Below, in pieces: positions 7,898 through 13,783 of a stretch of 13,783 bases of DNA. The stretch's first letter is position 1. Every line of letters begins with the position of its first letter. A program made the position numbers and the translations under genes. Below the pieces are notes generated by a model that was not told the origin of the DNA, made no database searches, and was given only the letters and a program-made list of their open reading frames with translations. Source of the stretch: Peptococcaceae bacterium UBA5356 (GTDB taxonomy: Bacteria > Bacillota > Peptococcia > DRI-13 > DTU073); contig DHPU01000009.1 of NCBI GenBank assembly GCA_002407935.1, forward strand, positions 1-13,783, written 5' to 3'.

Positions 7898-9805
7898 ATG
7901 ACTAACAATAATGTTGTACCCAATAGATTGATAAATGAGAAATCGCCTTATCTACTGCAACATGCTCATAATCCAGTTGATTGGTTCCCATGGGGTCAAG
8001 AAGCATTTGAAAAAGCGAAGTTCGAGGATAAGCCGATATTTCTTTCTATTGGGTACTCATAGTGTTGGTTATAGAAACCAACTTGTCATTGGTGCCATGT
8101 GATGGAGCGGGAGTCCTTTGAAGATGAAGAAGCGGCTGCTGTTCTTAATAATGGGTATATCGCCATAAAAGTAGACCGGGAGGAACGTCCCGATCTCGAT
8201 CATTTATATATGACGTTCTGTCAAGCTCTAACCGGACAGGGAGGTTGGCCGTTAACCATAATTATGACGCCGGAAAAGAAGCCTTTTTTTGCAGGCACAT
8301 ATTTTCCCAGGGAAAGCAGCGGAGGGCTGCCCGGTTTAATGCAATTACTGGCGAAGATAACTAATTTTTGGCGGCGGCAGAGGGAGAAGCTGGTTCGTAC
8401 CGGAGAAGAGCTTACCGACTCTGTACTGCAAGAGCATCTGCAATTTAGGACGGGAGAGTTGTCGGAAGAAGTATTGGAAAGAGCTTATCAGCAATTTAGC
8501 AGTTATTTTGATCCTCTATATGGAGGATTTGGGCAGGCGCCCAAGTTTCCTACTCCGCATAATCTCACTTTTTTACTCCGCTATTATACGGCCAAAGGAG
8601 AACCCCAGGCCTTAAAAATGGTGGAAAAAACGCTGGTGCAGATGTATAAGGGCGGTATTTTTGATCATTTGGGCTTTGGTTTTGCCCGCTATTCGACCGA
8701 TCAAAAATGGCTGGTTCCTCATTTTGAAAAAATGCTTTATGATAATGCGCTTTTGGCCATTGCTTATCTTGAAGCTTACCAAATTACCAAAAAAAAGCTG
8801 TATCAGGATGTGGCCGAAAAAATCTTTAGTTATGTCTTAAATGAGATGACCTCGCCGGAAGGAGCTTTTTATTCGGCGGAAGATGCTGATTCGGAAGGGG
8901 TCGAGGGTAAGCTCTATCTTTGGACTCCGGCAGAGGTGATAGAGGTTTTGGGAAAGGAAGCCGGTACAGAGTTTTGCCGGTTGTATGATCTTACGGAAAA
9001 AGGTAATTTTGCCGGAAGCAATATTCCTAATCTCATTAAAATAGAAGAAGAAGTATTTAGTATTAGTATAGATGAGCAACAACAAAGAAATAGCGGTGGG
9101 AAGGAGTGGGTAAGGAAAGTAGAAGAAGCACGTCAAAAACTTTTAGAAGCCAGGAAAAAACGGGTACCTCCTTTTAAGGATGATAAAGTCCTTACCGCGT
9201 GGAATGGATTAATGATTGCAGCACTAGCCAAGGGAGGAAGAGTACTTGAGGAACATTCCGGAGTTTATCTATCCGCTGCGGAAAAAGCAGTAGCGTTTAT
9301 TCGGCAGAAGCTTGTCAGGGGTGATGGGCGGCTGTTAGCGCGCTATCGGGATGGGGAAGCGGCTTATCCTGCCTATCTGGATGACTATGCGTTTTTGGTA
9401 TGGGCACTACTGGAATTATATGAAAGCACTGGTGAGTCTCTTTATCTTGATGAGGCATTTTCCTGGAATAAGCAGATGCTCGCGTTGTTTGCAGATGCAG
9501 CTGCATCTGAAGTTGAAAATGACGGTACTCTTATTCTCTATTTAACCGGAGAAGATGGTGAAAAGCTGTTGATTCGTCCTCGGGAGATTTATGACGGGGC
9601 GCTGCCGGCCGGGAATTCGGTAGCGGCTTGGAACCTTATCAGGCTGGCGAAAATTACTGGCGATGGAGAGCTGCGTAAGAAAGCGGAGCGGCTTTTCGAT
9701 GCTACTGGTGGGGAGATTAGAGCTAATCCCTTAAATTATACTTTTATGCTGCAGGCGTACCTTTATCTTCTCCTATATTTATTTTGCCTAAGCAATCATC
9801 TCTAA
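7898..9805 (+). pseudogene. yyaL: YyaL/DUF255 thioredoxin-domain protein, interrupted and 3'-truncated
   Basis: Homologues (YyaL, human SPATA20) have an N-terminal thioredoxin-like domain followed by an (alpha/alpha)6-barrel resembling sugar-processing enzymes; their true substrate is unsettled. Seen: NRLINEKSPYLLQHAHNPVDW, KPIFLSIGYS, TCHWCHVMERESFED (the CxxC motif), GGWPLTIIMTP, FAGTYFP, then barrel segments such as HFEKMLYDNALL and DDKVLTAWNGLMIAALA. ATG 7898 has GGAAGG seven bases upstream. The reading frame is interrupted at 8060 by a 21-base insertion with TAG at 8060-8062 and 8072-8074, after which the same frame resumes at TCHWC and stays open to 9805. The C-terminus after YTFMLQAYLY is replaced by an unrelated tail (LFCLSNHL) where a TnpB remnant begins, so roughly the last 60 residues of the usual ~690 are missing. 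A protein begun at 8099/8102 would lack the CxxC motif. Confidence 0.85.
8060..8080 (+). other. 21-base in-frame insertion with two TAG codons and a hairpin
   Basis: Removing these bases joins GYS to TCHWCHVMERES, exactly the family sequence. The segment starts with TAG, has a second in-frame TAG at 8072, and ends with CCA. GTTGGTT (8064-8070) and AACCAAC (8076-8082) form a 7-bp stem around ATAGA. The boundaries are ambiguous by two bases (CA on both sides). Confidence 0.85.
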
Positions 9806-9886
9806 TTCTTGTAAACCTTTTTGGGCTATATTTTTAGCAGCATTTTCGTCCCTTTGGTGACCACGGCTACATACGAAGCAAAGTGC
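9788..9886 (-). pseudogene. C-terminal remnant of a TnpB-type (IS200/IS605/IS607) protein
   Basis: The minus strand encodes 32 residues and a TAG stop: ALCFVCSRGHQRD followed by ENAAKNIAQKGLQELEMIA. This is the hallmark end of TnpB, the RNA-guided RuvC nuclease of IS200/IS605-family elements: the second CxxC of the zinc ribbon and the RDxNAAxNI segment that carries the last RuvC acid residue. Upstream in this frame there is a stop within a few codons, so the rest of the gene is gone. The element's outer end must lie between about 9755 and 9788, where the YyaL frame loses homology. It is non-functional as it stands. TnpA, the left end and the first zinc-ribbon pair are absent. Confidence 0.85.
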
Positions 9887-9901
9887 GCTTATTTATAAGC
9901 G
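9886..9901. repeat. Short perfect inverted repeat CGCTTAT-TT-ATAAGCG
   Basis: A 7-bp perfect dyad with a two-base centre lies exactly where the TnpB remnant's homology stops. It may be a junction scar or part of the neighbouring structured region. Confidence 0.5.
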
Positions 9902-9910
9902 TTGATGTCC

Positions 9911-9970
9911 TGAAAAATTTCGTCACGCATTCTCGTGACTTCAGTCGTGAGTAAGTGACGAAATTTTTCA
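9911..9970 (+). repeat. 60-base near-continuous hairpin (16-bp perfect outer stem)
   Basis: The outer arms 9911-9926 (TGAAAAATTTCGTCAC) and 9955-9970 are perfectly complementary. Inside, CTCGTGACT (9932-9940) pairs with AGTCGTGAG (9943-9951) using two G-U pairs on the plus-strand RNA. The right arm ends in TTTTT, so on either strand it could work as a terminator. It could also be a transposon subterminal hairpin or a leader structure before the downstream ATPase gene. No gene lies in 9887-10108 apart from these structures and the promoter. Confidence 0.65.
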
Positions 9971-10047
9971 ACTCTCAGTGCGATAGATAAGTGATGTGGT
10001 ATGTTTGGCGAGATGTTTTAAATTAGCGAAAGATGTAAAAAGATTAA

Positions 10048-10075
10048 TTTGTCCCTGATATTGATTTTTTGTCCC
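10048..10075 (+). repeat. Direct repeat TTTGTCCC, 20-base spacing, overlapping a promoter
   Basis: TTTGTCCC occurs at 10048-10055 and 10068-10075. The 20-base offset is about two helical turns and the second copy lies in the spacer of the proposed promoter, as expected for a repressor site. Chance is not excluded. Confidence 0.35.
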
Positions 10076-10089
10076 AACTGTGACATAAT
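10061..10089 (+). promoter_or_regulatory. Sigma-A-like promoter of the ATPase-protease module
   Basis: TTGATT (10061-10066), a 17-base spacer and CATAAT (10084-10089) precede ATG 10109 by 19 bases, leaving a very short leader that just includes the GAGGTG ribosome site (10097-10102). Confidence 0.5.
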
Positions 10090-10108
10090 GGATTCTGAGG
10101 TGAATAAA

Positions 10109-11146
10109 ATGAAAAAAAAGAACGTTTTAAACTTAATAAAATATTACGCCGAAAAAAATGATGTTGCTTTTAGAAATGAAGCATACGAAATAGCAAGATA
10201 TTTTGATGAAATAAATAATTATCAACTTTCTGAGTATATTATGGCACTTTTGTCAGACACAAACACTTTCTCTCCGCAAATGGATGCGGCTACACATATG
10301 TTTTTTAAACGAATAGATGTTAACGCGGATTCACTTCCCTTACCGGAGAGCATAAAAGATAGTGTTTTAGGAATTGTAAATGCAATTGGTCATAATGCAG
10401 GGGTCAACAAATTTTTATTCGAAGGGCCTCCGGGAACTGGAAAAACTGAGACTGCAAAACAAATCGCGCGCATACTTGAGAGAGAATTATTTGCGGTTGA
10501 TTTTGATTTAGTTATTGATAGCAAGCTTGGTCAAACATCTAAAAATATAGCAAGTCTTTTCGATGAAATTCGCAATCTATCACATCCGGAAAAAGTTGTT
10601 GTCTTGTTTGATGAGATAGATGCAATAGCTATTGATAGAATTAACTCAAATGATTTGCGTGAAATGGGAAGAGCTACATCTTCAGTATTAAAGGGGTTAG
10701 ATAGTTTGAATGATAATGTAGTGCTAATTGCTACTACTAATCTATATAAATCTTTTGATAAAGCCTTAATAAGAAGATTTGATTCTGTGATAGATTTCAG
10801 CAGTTATACTAAAGAAGATTTGCTGGATATTGGTGAAATAATATTAAATAAATTATTAGTTAAATTCAAATCTGCTGGTAGAAATATGCGGTTGTTTAGA
10901 AAAATCCTTGGTTGTTTGAATCAAATCCCTTATCCAGGTGAGTTGAAAAATCTTATAAAGACTTCATTAGCTTTTAGTGATCCCAATAATGAATATGACT
11001 ACCTAAAAAGACTCTATAGTGCTGTAAATAAACATAATACAGAAGCTAATTTAAGGGATATGCAAAATAAAGGTTTTACAGTGAGAGAAATTGAAATTTT
11101 AACCGGCGTTTCTAAAAGTCAGGTATCTCGGGAGTTAAAGGAGTAA
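10109..11146 (+). CDS. AAA+ ATPase, IetA-like component of an ATPase-subtilisin defence pair
   Basis: This is a 345-residue cytoplasmic AAA+ ATPase. Seen: an N-terminal helical region (1-70), Walker A GPPGTGKT (106-113), Walker B VVVLFDEIDA (D168, E169), sensor-1 asparagine N211 in VLIATTN, arginine-finger-like R222-R223 in LIRRFD, a lid helical region, and an end segment (318-345, GFTVREIEILTGVSKSQVSREL) that looks like a helix-turn-helix. ATG 10109 has GAGGTG six bases upstream; a TTG at 10049 would overlap the promoter. The S8 protease gene starts six bases after its stop, with its ribosome site inside this gene's last codons, so the two are co-translated. Family knowledge: an AAA ATPase plus subtilase pair makes up the IetAS anti-phage system, where the ATPase presumably controls the protease. 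Membership is inferred from architecture. The region is A+T-richer than its neighbours, a sign of transfer. Confidence 0.85.
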   Translation: MKKKNVLNLIKYYAEKNDVAFRNEAYEIARYFDEINNYQLSEYIMALLSDTNTFSPQMDAATHMFFKRIDVNADSLPLPESIKDSVLGIVNAIGHNAGVNKFLFEGPPGTGKTETAKQIARILERELFAVDFDLVIDSKLGQTSKNIASLFDEIRNLSHPEKVVVLFDEIDAIAIDRINSNDLREMGRATSSVLKGLDSLNDNVVLIATTNLYKSFDKALIRRFDSVIDFSSYTKEDLLDIGEIILNKLLVKFKSAGRNMRLFRKILGCLNQIPYPGELKNLIKTSLAFSDPNNEYDYLKRLYSAVNKHNTEANLRDMQNKGFTVREIEILTGVSKSQVSRELKE

Positions 11147-11152
11147 TTGCAT

Positions 11153-13372
11153 ATGAATAATTTATTACAATTAAAAGGAACATTTGAACAAGCATCAAGC
11201 AATTCACGACCTGGAGCTCCTAATTTACCTGCAGGAAAATCTGTTAAAGTTTTACAATTAGAGCAACTTCAAAAAAATTTAGTGGAATTAAAAAGGTTTT
11301 GGTCAAAGGAAAATATATTTTCTGGAGCATTGGTTAGCGTATACTATAATAAAGTTGCTGCTAAAAGCAACAGGATACACGGTTTATTATCTAAGGGTAG
11401 CATTACAGCAAATAGTTCTATTGTTGGTGCAAGATTTACAAATGATGAATCTCCGAAACATATAATTACTCATTATGTTTCTATAGAAATAATAGATAAG
11501 TCAATTGAACGCTTAAATATATGCATTAACATATTAAATAAAAAATTTAATGGGACAATCACCCATGACATAATAAAGAAAATTAATTCAAAGCAAATTG
11601 CCTTTGCTCCATCAAAGATTGCAAAAACAAATTTTCTTAAAGTAATAGTAGATGCTTTTTATATTGAAAAATTTGATGTATTAGTTACTGATATAGATTT
11701 AAAAGATGATTCTATTATCACTATATATAAAACAGACGTTAAAGCGACAAAGCTTATGGAAAAACTAGGTATTAATTTGCGGTTTAATAGAGTTATGGAT
11801 GATACGACCATTTTATTGAGACCTGATGAATTAACTCTTTTAAAACAAAAAGCTCCATATTTAATATCTATGGCAGTTAGTGATATAACACAACTAACAA
11901 AAGTTGATTTTGATTTTTGTGATGATACTGTTATCACGATTCCTTCCCCTAAGAATGAACCTACAATCGGCGTAATTGATACTATGTTTGATGAAAATGT
12001 TTACTTTTCTGAGTGGGTTGAATTTAAAAATATGTTACCTGAAGATATTCCATTATCGCCAAGCGACTATAAACATGGAACAGCGGTATCATCTATTATA
12101 GTAGATGGTTCGTCATCTAATCCTCATATGGATGATGGTTGTGGTAGGTTTTGTGTACGACATTTTGGTGTTGCTGCTGGAAATCAGTTTAGTTCATTTG
12201 CAATTTTAAGAAATATAAATGAAATAATATCGTCAAACAAAGATATTAAAGTTTGGAATTTATCCCTTGGCTCTAAACTAGAAATAAATCCAAACTTTAT
12301 TTCACCGGAAGCAGCAATATTGGACAGAATACAATATGAAAATGATGTAATATTTGTTATTGCCGGAACGAATAAAGCTTCTACAGAAGAACAACCTAAG
12401 GCTATCGGGGCTCCAGCTGACTCTATAAATTCGCTGGTTGTTAATTCTGTTGATTTTAATAACTGCCCTGCCTCTTATACTCGGAAAGGTCCGGTTTTAT
12501 CATTTTTTACAAAACCTGATATTAGCTATTACGGTGGTGATGGAACAAATCTTATGCGAGTTTGCACCTCAACCGGTGAAGCGTTTGTAAGAGGAACTTC
12601 TTTTGCAGCCCCGTGGATAGCAAGGAAGATGTCTTATTTAATTAATATTCTAGGATTAAGCAGAGAACTGGCAAAAGCTCTAATAATAAATGCGGCAACT
12701 GGTTGGAACAAACAAGAAGTTGACTCTTCTCTTATTGGGCACGGAATAGTTCCTATAAAAATTGATGATGTTGTTCGTTGTCCAGATGATGAGATACAAT
12801 TTGTTTTATCGGGTATTTCGGAAAAATACGACACTTACAATTATAATATTCCCGTGCCCATAAGTAAGGATAAACACCCTTTTATTGCAAAGGCCACATT
12901 ATGTTATTTCCCGTGTTGTTCTCGCAACCAAGGTGTTGATTATACAAATACAGAGCTTGAAATACAAATTGGCAGGTTAACCGAAAAGGGAATAAAACCC
13001 ATAGATAATAATTATCAAAGTGCGGAAGCTGAACATTTTACATGGGAGGAAGATGCAAGAAAGTATTTTAGAAAATGGGATAATGTGAAGCACATTAGGG
13101 AAATATCCAAAAAAGGTAATCGTGCGAAAAAATGCTATGATAAAGGAATTTGGGGAGTAAGTTTAAAAACAAAAGAACGTTTAGATGAAAAATATGGAGT
13201 AGGTATGAAGTTTGGTATCGTAGTAACGTTAAAAGAGATAGATGGTGTCAATCGAATCGATGATTTTATAAAAAATTGTTCCCTCAGAGGATGGCTTGTC
13301 AATAAAATTGATGTTGAAAATAGAATTGATATTTACAATGTTGCTGAAGAGGAAATCGATTTTAATGATTAA
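11153..13372 (+). CDS. Cytoplasmic S8 (subtilisin-like) serine protease, IetS-like
   Basis: This is a 739-residue protease with no signal peptide, propeptide-like export signal or membrane segment, so it should act inside the cell. The catalytic domain (about 265-515) holds the complete triad: D276 in IGVIDT, H308 in YKHGTAVSS and S483 in RGTSFAAPW, with oxyanion N407 in VIAGTN. It also has the NLSLGS strand. The N-terminal ~260 residues (beginning with PGAPNLPAGKS and a helical stretch) and the C-terminal ~220 residues are not recognised as standard domains; the size matches large subtilases found next to AAA ATPases. ATG 11153 has AAAGGAG (11137-11143) nine bases upstream; a TTG at 11147 is too close. 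An inferred role is infection-triggered cleavage of host or phage proteins gated by the adjacent ATPase. No terminator is evident after the stop. Confidence 0.88.
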   Translation: MNNLLQLKGTFEQASSNSRPGAPNLPAGKSVKVLQLEQLQKNLVELKRFWSKENIFSGALVSVYYNKVAAKSNRIHGLLSKGSITANSSIVGARFTNDESPKHIITHYVSIEIIDKSIERLNICINILNKKFNGTITHDIIKKINSKQIAFAPSKIAKTNFLKVIVDAFYIEKFDVLVTDIDLKDDSIITIYKTDVKATKLMEKLGINLRFNRVMDDTTILLRPDELTLLKQKAPYLISMAVSDITQLTKVDFDFCDDTVITIPSPKNEPTIGVIDTMFDENVYFSEWVEFKNMLPEDIPLSPSDYKHGTAVSSIIVDGSSSNPHMDDGCGRFCVRHFGVAAGNQFSSFAILRNINEIISSNKDIKVWNLSLGSKLEINPNFISPEAAILDRIQYENDVIFVIAGTNKASTEEQPKAIGAPADSINSLVVNSVDFNNCPASYTRKGPVLSFFTKPDISYYGGDGTNLMRVCTSTGEAFVRGTSFAAPWIARKMSYLINILGLSRELAKALIINAATGWNKQEVDSSLIGHGIVPIKIDDVVRCPDDEIQFVLSGISEKYDTYNYNIPVPISKDKHPFIAKATLCYFPCCSRNQGVDYTNTELEIQIGRLTEKGIKPIDNNYQSAEAEHFTWEEDARKYFRKWDNVKHIREISKKGNRAKKCYDKGIWGVSLKTKERLDEKYGVGMKFGIVVTLKEIDGVNRIDDFIKNCSLRGWLVNKIDVENRIDIYNVAEEEIDFND

Positions 13373-13568
13373 GTATAATGCAGCATCTGCAAAAGGGAAA
13401 ATGGGGAAAATCAGTTTTGCTGTTTATGGCCCTGCGATTCCTACTGCCAATAACCTTCAGTGCCTCGCCTAGACATATTGGGCAGATACCTTTTTCCTTA
13501 CTTTTGACGAAGTATTTGCTACTATCATTTTCGTCCGGGATGAGACTGTACTCTGCAATGATTATCAT
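13362..13568 (-). pseudogene. Truncated zinc-ribbon ORF, possibly DUF6431-like (transposase-associated)
   Basis: The minus-strand ATG at 13568 has a good GGGAGGA site overlapping the end of the upstream SEC-C gene. The first ~50 residues (MIIIAEYSLIPDENDSS, then KGICPICLGEALKVIGSRNRRAINS) look like the start of small zinc-ribbon proteins found next to or fused with transposases, with a CPIC knuckle. The following 18 residues (KTDFPHFPF...ILNH) do not continue that pattern and the frame ends overlapping the last codons of the S8 protease gene, so the gene appears cut at about 13420 by the incoming ATPase-protease module. The family name is from memory of the pattern and is uncertain; truncation is an inference. 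Confidence 0.5.
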
Positions 13569-13783
13569 TTAATTCCTCCCGCAACATTTCTTATATTTTT
13601 TCCCGCTTCCGCAAGGACAGGGTTCGTTTCGCCCAATTTTAACCGCTTTAACCGGAGCCTTGGCTTTTCTTTCCAGACAATATTTTGCTTTTAATTCGTT
13701 GGCCTTTTCCTTTTGACCAGAGTCTTCATAAATTTCTATTGCTCGCATCAGAACATCGCCTTGATCACGAATTTCCGGCTTAG
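13569..13783 (-). CDS. SEC-C motif protein, 3' end (partial)
   Basis: Only the last 70 residues are inside the window; the gene continues beyond 13783. Its end reads GRNEPCPCGSGKKYKKCCGRN, the SEC-C zinc-binding motif (CPCGSGKKYKKCCG) first known from the SecA C-terminus and shared by many unrelated proteins. Upstream is a helical, tetratricopeptide-like stretch (DVLMRAIEIYEDSGQKEKANELKAKY). This is not SecA itself on the visible part; it is more likely a SEC-C/repeat protein of unknown role. The stop TAA is directly followed by the ATG of the next minus-strand ORF. Confidence 0.85.
   Translation of the reverse strand, partial: KPEIRDQGDVLMRAIEIYEDSGQKEKANELKAKYCLERKAKAPVKAVKIGRNEPCPCGSGKKYKKCCGRN

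Noticed and set aside
8060..8074. Pyrrolysine readthrough of the two TAG codons in the YyaL frame
   Set aside because: The 21 bases add seven codons absent from the family directly before the CxxC site, and no pylT/pylS genes or recognisable Pyl context are visible. Insertion or bypassing fits better.
8099..9805. Independent functional gene starting at GTG 8099 or ATG 8102
   Set aside because: It has no ribosome site and would begin inside the thioredoxin motif, losing the CxxC cysteines; it is the 3' part of the broken YyaL gene.
13379..13391. Terminator hairpin TGCAG-CAT-CTGCA after the S8 protease
   Set aside because: The stem is only five base pairs and no T-run follows on the plus strand.

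Overview
The window looks like chromosomal DNA from an anaerobic, moderately low-GC Firmicute, probably of the class Clostridia. The reasons are strong AGGAGG-type ribosome sites, GTG/TTG start usage, and a NifV-like synthase, aconitase and eukaryote-type NADP isocitrate dehydrogenase run in place of a classical citrate synthase operon. The genus cannot be fixed from sequence alone.

Region 1 (about 1-4644, + strand) is a metabolic operon: a homocitrate/Re-citrate-synthase-like enzyme, aconitase and NADP-dependent isocitrate dehydrogenase. Together they would take acetyl-CoA plus a 2-oxoacid (most plausibly oxaloacetate) to 2-oxoglutarate, feeding glutamate synthesis. Region 2 (4649-5578, - strand) is a convergent CorA-type Mg2+ channel gene. 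Region 3 (5782-7836, + strand) holds a 30-codon hydrophobic micro-ORF, an unrecognised small membrane-anchored protein, and a Schlafen/AlbA_2-HATPase protein preceded by a clear sigma-A promoter embedded in dyad repeats. Region 4 (7898-9805, + strand) is a YyaL/DUF255 thioredoxin-domain gene broken in two ways: a 21-base, frame-preserving insertion carrying two TAG codons directly before its CxxC motif, and loss of the 3' end at the tail of a TnpB-type transposon gene.

Region 5 (about 9887-13400, + strand) is visibly A+T-richer. It carries a two-gene module: an AAA+ ATPase followed six bases later by a 739-residue cytoplasmic subtilisin-like (S8) protease with an intact Asp-His-Ser triad. This matches the architecture of the IetAS anti-phage system, and it is the most interesting part of the window. 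A 60-base near-continuous hairpin lies upstream, and debris of mobile-type genes lies on both sides (the TnpB tail on the left, a truncated zinc-ribbon ORF on the right), which suggests horizontal acquisition into a decayed insertion hotspot. Region 6 (13569-13783, - strand) is the 3' end of a SEC-C-motif protein that runs off the window.

No tRNA, rRNA, CRISPR array or complete insertion sequence was seen.
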